This document shows, one piece after another, positions 10,514 through 21,696 of a stretch of DNA of 64,000 nt (the first letter of the stretch is position 1; every line of letters starts with the position of its first letter). The stretch spans positions 897,103 through 961,102 of the forward strand of contig SCFE01000034.1 in NCBI GenBank assembly GCA_004352715.1, in the 5' to 3' direction. This DNA comes from Hofstenia miamia (Eukaryota; Xenacoelomorpha; Acoela). The position numbers were made by a program, and so were the translations under genes. The notes under the pieces are model-generated. The model did no database searches. It was not told the origin of the DNA and was given only the letters and a program-made list of their open reading frames with translations.

Positions 10514-12313
10514 TCATTTATTCAAACAATCAACACAAAATGCGCCGACACATGAGAGGCACATTGGCTTCATACATATAGTGCATTCATAGGCAGTTTT
10601 TTTGTCTGAATTTCTGGGACACACTTGACACCTTTTTTGGCGTTGCTGTCTTTGAAGACCAGATAAATTAGAGTTGGTAGGAATATCAGATTCGAACAGG
10701 AGCTCGCGAATTGTGTTTTTCACTTTGACGGATATCCGCGAATTGGATAGATGTCTTTGAATCTGCTCTTGGCCAAGCTGGTAGCCAATGCTTACAGCAA
10801 ATGTTTTATGATAACGTCTCTTTTCGGAGGTCGATAGTTGCACAGTCGCTTTTCTCACAATACTTGAATTTAGTATTGCGATGTCAATAACATTACACAG
10901 AACACTGAATGGCCAACGTCTACACTTTCTGTGGGTTGTCAAACTACGGACCACTTTATCTATTGTGTCAACTCCTGACTTGGTTTTGTTGTAGAAGAGA
11001 ACTGTTTCGCATTTGGTGTTGGCATTAGGAATGGTGCAACCTGACATAAACGAGTCCAGTAGTAGGACGGTTTGTTTGCTTTATCCCAAAATGGACAGAG
11101 AAATGTTTTATTGTTGTCATGAATTTTTCGTCTATCCCCTCTCGTCTTACCAGCCAAATTTACCATTTCTTTCGCCACACTTGTCCTATTTCTTCGTAAC
11201 GTACCAACATATGTGATTTTGTTCTCAAGCAATGTTTGAACTGTTTTGTAGCTTGTAAATCAATTGTCCCCAGTTAGGTTGTGGCCGGATCCGAAAAATG
11301 GTTCAGTAAGGCTTAATACTATCAAATTTAGAGTCATTTTGTTGGAGGAGTTAACAATCGGTTGACTTCCTACATATGGTAAACCATTGAGGCAGAACCA
11401 CCATGATTCAGCATCACAAATCCAAAAAAATTTTATGCCAAACTTCCCGGGTTTTGATTGTATATATTACTTGATTTCACACGTCCATGGAATTCAACTA
11501 ATTGCTCGTCAATTGTGAGATATTCCCCAGGAGTATAATATTCTAGTAAATTTGAATTGAAACTGCTCAAAAAATGTCTCACTGGTGCTAAAACATCCTC
11601 TCGATCACGTTGTAAAGGGTAATCCATTCTGATGAAACGTACAATTTGTTTGAAACGTTTGCTGGACATAAGAGCCCGATAGATGGGACGGCCATTCCTG
11701 AAGCTCCACATGTCCTCGACATATGCCCCTGATAAAACCAAAACAGCAATGAATGCCTTCATTTCCATTTTGTTAACATTTTGCCATCGATAAAACTTCC
11801 CCTTTTCGGCTTCAAGCCGAGCATGGCGTCGTCCCTGTAGATTCGTGAATTGTGTTAGAATATCTAAGCATGCTTCAAAAAACATCAGAAACGCCGTTTA
11901 TTCATCTTGAGGGTTTATACCAGTTTTCACGCCCTGTCGAAAATTCTTCACAATGTTTCTGGAAGGATGTCGTCCAACAGTGTTTGGCAAACTGGAAGTC
12001 CAGATGACACCTTCACTATTTTTGAAGCTCGTAGGAAGAGGGAGGTTTACTGTTCCATTGTCAACGAGTTCATCTTCTGATTCAGAATTTTCATTGTATT
12101 TGTCATTTTCTACATGATCCAGTTGGTCTACTGAGAGTTCATCGTCGTCTTGTAAATTTTGGTAGATCTTTATTCTGCGGAAGTACATTCTCATTGGCAT
12201 TTTTTGAATAAGCCCTCTTAATTGCCGTTGTCCAATTCCTCTTCATCACTGCTACTCATATTTGAGAATGTGGAAATAGCTTGAAATTTGGCCATGCGAG
12301 TTGGTCGAGCCAT
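10514..12313 (-). pseudogene. piggyBac-family transposase (PGBD-like), inactivated
   Basis: Translation begins at 12313 (MARPTRMAKF, then an acidic SSSDEEELD). The DDE domain follows: RMDYPLQRDRED and LTIDEQLVEFHGR (first catalytic Asp near 11509), then KPGKFGIKFFW, then LTGDN (second Asp), then TKSGVDTIDK (third Asp near 10968). It ends with a cysteine-rich finger (CQVC, CTICMKPMCLSCV, CVDC), as is typical of the family. Lesions: a stop after the N-terminal piece near 12225, an in-frame TAA at 11898-11900, a frameshift near 11445, and TGA at 11260-11262 where DNWFTS is expected (Trp to stop). All three Asp codons survive, so the decay is fairly recent. No matching TTAA terminal repeats for the full element were found. 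Confidence 0.93.
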
Positions 12314-13367
12314 TTCTAGAACGAAAAACATTATTTTTGTAAAAATGTTTTGTTTTTTTATTGGCAAATTTTAATATAATATATCCCCACAATTGTATAT
12401 ACAAGTATTTTTTATCTCGTAAACGTTCAAGTTAGACAGAAAAATTGATATGAAAGAATGTACCTGTATTATTTTTGTGGTTAATCCTTGATAAATTCAC
12501 TATGTAATACAGTAGGGTGTATTGAACGTTGAACCCCACGTGTACGTAAATGACGATTATTTCACTAATGTGAACAGTGAGTGGAAAGAAACAAGATTTA
12601 AATTACGTAATCAATACAATGATGTATTAAAACTACCAGAATTTTGATGGGTTGTTCCTATTTACTCGCTATTGACAAGCTGTTGAAAACAACAGGGGTG
12701 TCATACACCTGAAAGAACCAACAACCGTTAAGTACATAAATATACAGTACATATAAGCGACAAATTTTTGCCTTGAAAATGAGTCGATTTTGTTTCGTTT
12801 CGAAAATGGTTCGATGTTGGTTGTAGATTTTGATGTTGTTTTTGCCTCGTAAATTTGCATTATTTCGGCTTTGTTTCAACGAACCTGCGTTTACTGGGTC
12901 ACATTACAATAATGAATTTAGTAGCTCTCATTTTGCATTTTAAAATCTCAATAAACCTAAAGTTTTCAGAAAAATATTCTCCAAAACATGTTTCCACAAC
13001 AAAATTTTAAAAAAACATTGTTTTCAGAGTAAAACATCAAAAAACATGTTTCCACTGAATAATGATTTGAATAAAAAAAATTTTTACGAAAATTTTGAAG
13101 CAGCCAGTCACGCCACGTCGATTCACGCCGTCGCCGCTGATGAATATTAGAGCCCACGCCGGATGAATATTTGTTTATTCAGAGTTATTGAGAGTAAGTT
13201 CTTCTGGTAAGCCTTAAAATGTGTTTCTGCAAATCAATCTGGTATGACAAAATTACAAAGATTTTTAAATTATTAATACATTTTTCCCAAAAAAATAAAA
13301 TCTTTTTCTTGAAATATTGTTTTAACAATCATTCATTTTGCATGTGCACCTCTTTTTGCATGCATTC
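12314..13367. other. Intergenic, upstream of the piggyBac relic
   Basis: It probably contains the element's 5' flank. The 14-mer AAACATGTTTCCAC occurs twice (near 12985 and 13042) and GATGAATATT twice around 13138-13170. No gene recognised. Confidence 0.45.
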
Positions 13368-13589
13368 TTAACACTAGAAAGTCCGAGCGGTCAAATTTGA
13401 CCACTTTGCGCATCTTAAATGCATTTGTAATGCCTCATGTAATGATAATTTAAATAGAAAAACAGTTTATTTTGTTCTTCTGATATTTTTCTTTCATTTG
13501 ATTTTGTTTTCGTTTGTTTTACTTGAATGGGTCAATTCTGACAGCTGCATGAATTTAAGATATAGAATCGTTGGACTTTCTATTGTTAA
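13368..13589. mobile_element. TTAA-flanked MITE, 222 bp, piggyBac type
   Basis: The left end reads TTAACACTAGAAAGTCC. The right end, reverse complemented, reads TTAACAATAGAAAGTCC: 17 positions with one mismatch, each starting at a TTAA (13368-13371 and 13586-13589). Just inside the left end is the palindrome GGTCAAATTTGACC, with a related GTCAATTCTGAC near the right end. TTAA target duplication and terminal repeats of this kind are the hallmark of piggyBac-family elements. The interior has no coding capacity, so it would need a transposase in trans. The neighbouring piggyBac pseudogene is a possible relative, but this is unproven. Confidence 0.75.
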
Positions 13590-13654
13590 ATTCATAAGAC
13601 AAGACATGTAAGGCCGCCTAAGAAATTACAAGAATTCCTCCCCAGTAAAATGAA

Positions 13655-13775
13655 AGTATTGTGCAAAAACTTTGCAAATCTTGCAAAATATAAGTATTTG
13701 CTGAAAATTGCAATGCACTTACAAATACTTTGCAAGTTTTACAAGTATTGCAAGTTTTGTAAGTTTTTTTTTGAA
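13655..13775. repeat. Cryptic TTGCAA-rich repeat
   Basis: The words TTGCAAA, TTGCAAG and AAGTATT recur about every 10-15 bases (for example TTTGCAAGTTTTACAAGTAT). Similar stretches lie at about 15683-15812 and 49494-49640. Confidence 0.4.
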
Positions 13776-16752
13776 ATTTTGATCGGTACCTAAAATAATA
13801 TAAAACGTTCTGAAGGAGTCTTACATTGATACAAAACATTGTAAGACGTTTTAATATTCACATTATGAGTTTTCTAAATATATTAATAATACAATTCTAG
13901 TCCATTGCTGAATGCCATCTAGTGTCAACTGATGGTATTGTAATGCATTTTCTAAACCTTTGTTAAACGATTCTAAGCTGTTTCTAAATTTTTAAAATGT
14001 ACATTGTGAAAATTTTCTAAACTTCTAAGCTATTTCTAAGTGTTTTTTCAATCATATCTAAATGTTTTAAATATTTAATTAATGTTTAAAAATGTTTTTT
14101 AATATGTTATGTATTTCATATTTATGTGGATATCAAAGTAAATGAAACTTGTAAAACGTCCAAGTGTTGTTCAAATCTTTGAAAACACGCAAGTGCTGTA
14201 AGTTGCAAAATCAATTGTTTTAAAAGTCATGTAGTTAAGTTTTCAATACAAACTGTTACATTATATGTGATTATGTGATGCTTGTAATGTTTAAAATGCC
14301 AAATTTCCATGATGAGTTTTTTTAATGTTGTAGTCTATAATAGTCGAATTTTCTTGAATAAAATTCACAAAGTCATTGATAAATTATTTAAATTTCAGAA
14401 TCATAAAGTTTTTATTGCCTTCCAAAACCGTTATTTATAATAAAAAATATAGTTAACTGAGGAGTTTGATTTGCATATCATATATATGTTCTTATTCGAT
14501 CACGTCACAGACAATGTTATTATATTACGCACCCCGTCTTCATCAAAACAATTCACAAAAATAACTATTACATGTTCTAATAATACGTTTCCCGTATTAT
14601 TTTTCTACAGCGTCAGTCATTGCAAAACAGCAAGTACACGTGAGTTCGTCTCAGACAGTCGGCAATAGAATTTTAACACATTGGATTACTGGAAAATGTA
14701 TCTACCCTATTGAAAGTAGGCGAAATTGCAGAATAGACAACTCTATTAAAAAATAAATTAAATATACTATTAGATGTAGTTTTTTTCGCTGATTCCAAAT
14801 CTGCTATTCTTTTTTTTAGGAAATCATTATTAAAAAGTTATAGCAATATTTTTATTTACCATTACAGCCAATCATGTTACAGTATCCATTATTATATTTA
14901 GCATATTTTGGCTCTTTTTAGTGTCTTCCATTTTAATCAAACATTGATATAAATTCAAGTAAATAAACATTTTTTATTTTATGATTTGCTGTTTTTTTAA
15001 GTGTATTGGATCAGTTACGTATATGCTCTTGATTACCAGCAATTGTTATAATCACAGCACAAAAACGGCATCACACAGTGTTACATAAAGTTAAATGACC
15101 TCCGATTCAGTCCGCGATATAATAATGCCAAAATGAGTATGCGTGTAATTCGAAACTTATTGATTACAATATTCAAAGATTACAATGCACGCTAAAGATT
15201 AATTCCGTTTGAGTTTAATTACAACTCAATATTTTATAAGCCATAAATAAGACAGCCTTTTCAATATTTTAATTTAGGTTTTGCTTTTATACAAAATTAT
15301 TTTTTGGAGCTTAAAAAATATTGAAAATATCCGAAGTGCTCACTAAATCGAATCATCAAATAAATTTATTCATGTGTACATTAATAATTGATATCTTAAA
15401 ATCTCGAAGTCCACGATTCCAAAAGAATCCTAAGCATGGGAACCAGCACGTCTTGCTATTAGCTGTCTTCAGATGATCGCCTGCATAAATGAAGTTCTGG
15501 TAAAATATTGTTTTAAGTTTTAAATTTTCATTATGTTTTTAGGTATTAGACGCTCGCCAAAAGAATGAAAACTCAACATTAAGACAAGACATTTTCGATT
15601 TTGTAAATGATATTTGAATGTTTTGCTCGAATTTTTCTTGAATAGAAAAAGATATATATATATATATAACTTGAAAATCTAATTATACCACAAAAACTTG
15701 CAAATATTTTCAAGTATACTACAAAAACATATGCAAATATTTGCAAATTACTTGAAAATCTTGCAGATATTTTGTAAAATTTGCAAAGATTTTTATAAAT
15801 ACTTTGCAAAAATAGAATTATGTATATTGCTATTCATGATGATGGTTTGTTTTCATTTATCACATACTTGAGCTTAAACACTTTACACTTTTACCAAAGA
15901 ACACCTCCATAGCTTTTGGATATCAATGATTCAAATGCAATATTGTAAAAAATGAAAATTACATGTGCACATTACCAAGGCGATACCGTATCGTCTTGTA
16001 CATAACCATAGATATCTTGATTTCACATTTCAAAATAAACATAGGTGTACACATAATAATGTTGAATTAACATGAAATTAATGTTGCATTTAAAAATTGT
16101 TACGTCCCCTCTTCCAAATTTTTCAACGCTACACCACTGATAAGATTTACCTGAAAGAGCATATATTATTGTCTTTTTGAACTTCGTTAGGTGTAAATAT
16201 CTGTTCAAACTCTTGGAATTGGGATTATTTGAAGTTCATTGCATATGCCAAATAAAAAAGCAGATTCATTGAAATGCAAACAATGTTGATTGTTTAGCGG
16301 AATCAAAGTTTTCTCTTGGAAGTTGTTAACCACTTATTCAATAGAAATGAATTATGCAAGGAAAACCAGATGAGCTTTCATGGTGCAATGTTTGTGTAAG
16401 GCCACTACGACAATTGAAAAAACAACACATTTGTATACCATTGCTCCTTGATTGCAATAAACTATAACTATCCACTGCACAGATGAGTAATTGTGATTGA
16501 AGGAATTGGCCAATTAGAGTATTCAGTGGAGGATTTAAGTGGGGACTATGGGACTGCATTCCCCCCCTCTCCCCAAGAGGAAGCAAATTGGAGTGCAGCT
16601 ATTAGTTTAGTATGTGCAACCTTAGTAAAAATGTTGGAAAATTCCAAATTAGTCCCACATTTTTACATTTCAGTTGCAAATATATCCAAAGGTTTGACGT
16701 CCATACGTGTTTCAGCAGGATTCAGCACCTTCTCATAAGGCCTTAGTAACCC
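13776..16752. other. AT-rich intergenic region
   Basis: No gene recognised. It holds a TTGCAAA-rich cryptic repeat at 15683-15812 and a short AT microsatellite at 15651-15667. Near 16524 the sequence CAGTGGAGGATTTAAGTGGG looks like a hAT-style terminus, but no matching end was found. Confidence 0.45.
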
Positions 16753-16947
16753 ATGACTAGTTATCAGAAAATTTTAAAATCGTTTAATCCCTATTATGTA
16801 ACTACCAAACTCGCCAGATTGAATACAATGGATTACTACATCTGGAGCACTGTTGAAAAGGAAACTAATCGACACTTCCATAGTACCGTAGGGTCACTGA
16901 AGAAGACGTCCATTATCCAGGTGATTTCGGTTAAGTCTGCGCTAATT
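16753..16947 (+). pseudogene. mariner-type (DD37D/maT-like) transposase C-terminal fragment
   Basis: The frame contains ARLNTMDYYIWSTVEKETNR followed by HFHSTVGSLKKTSI. This matches the segment with the third catalytic Asp in maT-like mariners (consensus SPDLNPLDYYVWG, then VER-x-TN and SL-x-x-I). The Asp is kept in TMDYY. Nothing of the earlier DDD domain is visible upstream, so it is a truncated relic of about 65 codons. Confidence 0.55.
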
Positions 16948-17535
16948 TAGAGAAATGAAAAGAAGATTTAATTATTTAACAATTTAGATTTTTGAGAGCT
17001 ATGCAGCAATTTTAAATAATGACTTTTGCGGAAATTCGGCATTTTCAAAGATTTTCTTTTTGGCAATTTTCTACTATCAGAGGGTCATAGATCTCAGACA
17101 ATTTGGTTTCGCTCATGATATATTCTTCTACCCTTCTGACACATCGTAAAAGACCATATTATGTCAGCATGTCGACGATTTCAGTCCCTCATTAAAGCAG
17201 TAATTAAAACCGAGGGTGGTTTTATAGGAATAATAATAATGGTAAGAGTTTAAGCAAATTTATTACATAAGTTAATAAAAATAGCTACAAACTAACACAC
17301 AAACAAATATACACAAACAAATATAAATATACAAAAATATAGGTATGCACCTTACTTAAAACGCTTAAATTTTATATAAATTAAGTACCAATTAATGATT
17401 GCTTTTTCAGTAAAATTTTTTACATTTTTTCTTAAAATGTTTTACAATTTTTTTCAGTTTTATTTTAATAATAAGAGTCAAACAATATATTTGCTAAAAA
17501 GTTACAATTAATCTACAAACTAATATGAAATATAT
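16948..17535. other. Intergenic region
   Basis: No gene recognised; AT-rich, with oligo-A and oligo-T runs leading into the microsatellite. Confidence 0.45.
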
Positions 17536-17549
17536 AATAATAATAATAA

Positions 17550-17582
<33 letters not shown>
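17536..17582. repeat. Microsatellite (AAT)n then (TG)n, running into a gap
   Basis: AAT repeats pass directly into a run of about 16 TG units that ends at the N gap. The gap was probably caused by the repeat. Confidence 0.9.
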
Positions 17583-17799
17583 NNNNNNNNNNNNNNNNNN
17601 NNNNNNNNNNNNNNNNNNNNNNNNNNNNNNNNNNNNNNNNNNNNNNNNNNNNNNNNNNNNNNNNNNNNNNNNNNNNNNNNNNNNNNNNNNNNNNNNNNNN
17701 NNNNNNNNNNNNNNNNNNNNNNNNNNNNNNNNNNNNNNNNNNNNNNNNNNNNNNNNNNNNNNNNNNNNNNNNNNNNNNNNNNNNNNNNNNNNNNNNNNN
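17583..17799. other. Assembly gap, 217 N
   Basis: It follows a TG microsatellite. Open frames through it are artefacts. Confidence 0.95.
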
Positions 17800-18095
17800 A
17801 GTGCACATGTTAATTTTTTTCTAAATTTTTTGTAATTTTTTTCTACTCTAGTCTCATTATCTAAATCATTCCAAATATTAGAGGCTGCTAGATGAAAACT
17901 AGGATATGAAATACTGCTATAAATAAACTTATGTGATCGAGGATTTACTTTTAAATAATTATCAAGAAAAGAAATTGTTTGTCGACCATATTTATACTTA
18001 AGTAAAATTGGAGCTGCATGGAATTGTACTTGATATAGCGGGGATAATATATTATACTTTCGTCTGTATTCACTAACATGATCATGCTTACGTGC
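17800..18095 (-). pseudogene. Coding-like fragment, possible LINE C-terminus
   Basis: The minus strand is open for about 98 codons from 18095 into the gap. It reads ARKHDHVSEYRRKYNILSPL, then HAAPILLKYKYGRQTI and later HLAASNIWNDLDNETR. The composition is protein-like. The ending with IWNDLD and a basic run of F/K residues resembles the tail of several non-LTR ORF2 proteins (N-x-L-P/D ... F-K-x-x-L-K). There is no start codon; an AAT microsatellite abuts the N-terminal side. It could also be a host exon. Confidence 0.38.
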
Positions 18096-18122
18096 AAATA
18101 ATAATAATAATAATAATAATTT
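18096..18122. repeat. (AAT)n microsatellite
   Basis: About eight AAT units adjoin the coding-like fragment. Confidence 0.85.
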
Positions 18123-18292
18123 TATTTACCGTATCAAAATGCTAAAAAGAAACGGTTGCAATCTAAACAGCAATAGGTAATATTCAGTTTTTATAAGCAA
18201 TCAGGCAATGTATTTGATGTCAGTTATTGACGTGCAAGCACTGTAAACGTTTTCTGTTTTCTAGACATCCTGCAATATAAAGTGTTACTGAA

Positions 18293-19055
18293 ATGTCTAG
18301 CGACATATGTGAGTTACTTTCTTTGTCATCGAATCAAAAAAATTTCCTTACAAGACAGCTCGTGAACTGAAATATGATTGCAATTTAAACGAGGTGATAT
18401 CTACTGATACTGTGAAGCGTGTGTTGCGAAAGAACAATTTGTTCGGGAGAATATTAGCCAGGAAACCTGCCTTGAATGCTGCTCAAAGACGAAAGCGGCT
18501 TAATACGCAGTTGGAAATCGCGAAATGATAAATGTAGACTGGAACAAATATATTTTTAGCGACGAGTCGAAAATGGAATTATGGCCTAAGTCAAGGCAGT
18601 ATGTACATTGGCCTCCGAAATCAAGGAACAACCAAAAGCATGTAACTGGTACTACGAAATTCTGCGCGTATATTATGGTATGGGGAGCTGTACGTTACGA
18701 TGGTACACGATTATTGATTAGATGCGACAGAAACATTGGTAGTCTCGAACATCAAAGAATACTGGATGAAGCATTGCCTTTAGTTTACAATGCGAGACAT
18801 ATTTTTCAAAAGGATGAGGCTAGTTGTCACATCTCATTATCAACTCGCCAATATCTAGAAAATAAAGCAATTCGTTACCTGCGTAATTGGCAACCACAAA
18901 GCCCAGATCTCAACATTATTGAGCATGTTTGGGATATTTTGAAGGAGAAGATATGGCAGCAGTCATCTAAAAGCCGGATGAATTTTGGCTTACTGCGAAA
19001 AATGAATTTTATGCGATTCCTGTTTGCGAAATTAAGGGCTCTGAACATAGTATGA
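18293..19055 (+). pseudogene. Tc1-like transposase, truncated and frameshifted
   Basis: It starts MSSDICELLSLSS at 18293. After a frameshift it continues with the second DNA-binding helix region (TARELKYDCNLNEVIS, TVKRVLRKNNLFGR, QRRKRL), and after another frameshift near 18524 with the catalytic part: IFSDESKMELW (first Asp), FQKDEASCHIS (second Asp), SPDLNIIEHVWDILK (Glu). Thirty-five residues separate the second Asp from the Glu, close to the DD34E of classical Tc1. The first helix-turn-helix is largely missing compared with a full-length ~340-aa protein. No convincing terminal inverted repeats were found. Confidence 0.88.
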
Positions 19056-21119
19056 TTATTTATTGTTATTGATTGAGTAACTTAATTATTAAAACCATTT
19101 GCTTGAGGTTTATTATTTGTATATAAAAATTTTCTATGTATCTATGTACAGTATATTTCGTGAATTTAATTGAGATTTATGGCCTAAATTGCAACATAGT
19201 CAAGGCCTTCTAAATTTAAAAGCCCTTGAACATAACATATAAAATATTTCACTAAATCATTTAAAATTCATTGTCTTCATCAAGTCTAAAGAGACGTGGA
19301 CGCATAAGTGGTTAACTTCAGATGACGTTCATATGGTTTGACTGGAATTAAAGAAATTTACTTATTTTACGAAGACATACAAGTAGTGCAGTGTAAATTC
19401 CATTTTAGGTATCTTAATACTGTTAGATGTGTTGCAAATTATACGTATGAGTTTAATTATGACTTTATAGTTCTGTAAACAGACATGGTGGTGTTGCTAT
19501 GACCTTTGAAGTATATTTGCATAATAGCATACGTCAAGATATTTTTGTTGCGTCAAGCAATTTTAGTTAAATTACATTTTGATACGGGTATAACAGAATT
19601 TGGGAACGGGCATGGATTAACCAAAGGGTCTATTTTTATGGGTACGGGCTACAGGCAGGGTACAGACACAAGCCCTACCCTAGGTTATTACAGCATGCTT
19701 ACATTAATTTATTATTTAATGGTATTTATCCTTTACTACGCTTCCCTCTTTACAAGGTTTACAAATAATTGTGAACTAAATTCCCTTTTTACTGACTTGT
19801 CTTCTCATGTGCAATGGACCCAGATCATTTTAGTAGAGTAATGTTCTGTGACAATTTTTTCAAAACACACAAAGTATAGCAATGGAAAAATTCCCTGCCT
19901 AATTTTACTCAATTACTCTCACTTTGATTTCCAATTTCAGTAGAACCTATTACTCTCTAGTACTTTCTAACTTTCAATTTATGAACACTGATTCTTGTAC
20001 TTGTTCTAATTTGGGTTCTGGAGCATTTTACCCTGAATACGGCCAAATTTTGATTCAAACTTTAGGTAAGTTTTAATTTTGTTTTAATAAGACTAAACGT
20101 TTACGTGCTCAAATTCAAATGTTAGCTCTTTTCAGCTAAATGTTAATTACGTCCGAGTTTAAGGTCTCAAGTCCGTCTGGGATTTTTATGATAGCTGCAG
20201 TATAAAACCCTAATGTATAATTTTTATCACAGTTGTCCTTACTAAAACTTAGTAATGTCAAATTTGTATTAAAAATACAAGAAAACGGGTTTCAAACTCT
20301 TTTATTTTAAAAAACTGTATAGTTAATATAAAAACACTATAGATCACTAAAATATACACAATTCGGATTTGTTGCGTTTCGGACGGGATGGGATCTGAGA
20401 GTATGGCTTATTGTGATAAGAGTTTCTTCTTTGTTAGAGACAATCAAAGAAACCTTCTGACTTTCACACTCTCGCTTAGTGTCAAACTTCTTCTTCATAT
20501 GTTTGGAGCTGACCGACAGTACTTGCTTCTACTGTTGTGGTCCCAGATTACTGCGTTTTTTGTTTTTGCGCGTTTTTCCTGCAGGCTTTTTATACCCTTT
20601 ATAATGATTCACCGGAGGATAACCAATTGGGTGCGGGTAACGCCTTGATTTCTATTTTTAGAAACAATCGACGTCCTTTTCCGCTACTTAGCCAATCAGG
20701 GTATTTTATCAACCCTCCCAGGGCGTTACGTAATATGATGTAATGTTTGCACTTATTGTCAATCAAAGTTGAACTAGTTTTAGTCATTTTTTAAAGGTTA
20801 GCAGCCACCGATTTAAACAGTCACAAATCACGCTAAATAATAAGCTAAATTCATAAAAAACTACTCTAAATAACTTCTACAAAACTAAATACATTGTTAT
20901 CACCAAATTTTCTCACAGAATATATACTAATATAAACCCCAAAATGTAAATTTTAATTTTAGCAATATTGTAAATACATTATACAGTATTCATTTTAATT
21001 GGTTAGAATTTGGTATAAACACTTTTTTAAGTATCGGTCCACTTTTTCGCCTCATTATTTCTAATACTTAGCCCAAACTCGGCCCATATCCATCTTTGAT
21101 TAGTGAGAATTTAAATATA
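19056..21119. other. Intergenic region
   Basis: No supported gene. The open frames at 19506-19841 and 20388-20648 have no motif and no biased codon use. Near 20635 and 20719 the words GGTAACGCC and GGGCGTTACG form a short inverted pair within a slightly GC-richer patch. Confidence 0.45.
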
Positions 21120-21694
21120 CAAGGTGTTCCACAGTCTGTTCCGGTTATTATAATCTATGTTATTGATTCAAAAACACAATTTATGAATACTAGTCTTGGT
21201 CTCATAAATGAATCTAGCTTATATCCTTATAGATTAGATATTTTTGTATAATTGTAAGAATTGTTTATGTTTAAATCGATGTTGTTAAGTTTAATTTTAA
21301 TATTTATCTGTATGCCTCTTCTTGGAGATTCTGAGAAAAAGCAACCATTTGATAGAATTCCTGATTTAAATGTAATTGAAAATTATGGGAGTGTGTTAAT
21401 GGATTCCGTTGAAATAGAACTAAATAAAGAGCAAATTGAATCACAAAATCAAACTAATACTCTACTCAAAGTTGTATGTAGAGTTTTGAGATGACAAACG
21501 TACAAAACAAAACTTGTTTGAATCTTTATTCACATCCTTCCCAGATCGACTTGAAGTGATTCGATGAAACGGTGGCAAACCTTTGAACTATTAAATAGTG
21601 TAATTACAGTGTTTCTAACTGTTCTAGATAGTATATTGTCAATATAATTGTTTAATTATAACCTCTTACCGGAGCAGACTTTTGTAACACCCTC
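21120..21694 (+). mobile_element. Tc1/mariner-type element, ~575 bp, with TIRs and TA flanks
   Basis: The left end CAAGGTGTTCCACAGTCTG and the reverse complement of the right end (GAGGGTGTTACAAAAGTCTG) match over most positions, continue into TCCGGT on both sides, and are bordered by TA (21118-21119 and 21695-21696). Inside, 21261-21494 encodes a relic with IPDLNVIENYGSVLMDSVE, which corresponds to the SPDLNPIEN-x-W catalytic segment of Tc1/Tc3 transposases and keeps the Glu. The rest of the transposase is deleted, so this is a deletion derivative. Confidence 0.68.
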
Positions 21695-21696
21695 TA

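Noticed and set aside
16524-16760. Possible hAT MITE starting CAGTGGAGG
   Set aside because: No right terminal repeat and no 8-bp target duplication could be found.
17494-17835. Frames encoding VCVCVC or THTHTH runs
   Set aside because: Translation of the TG microsatellite and the gap.
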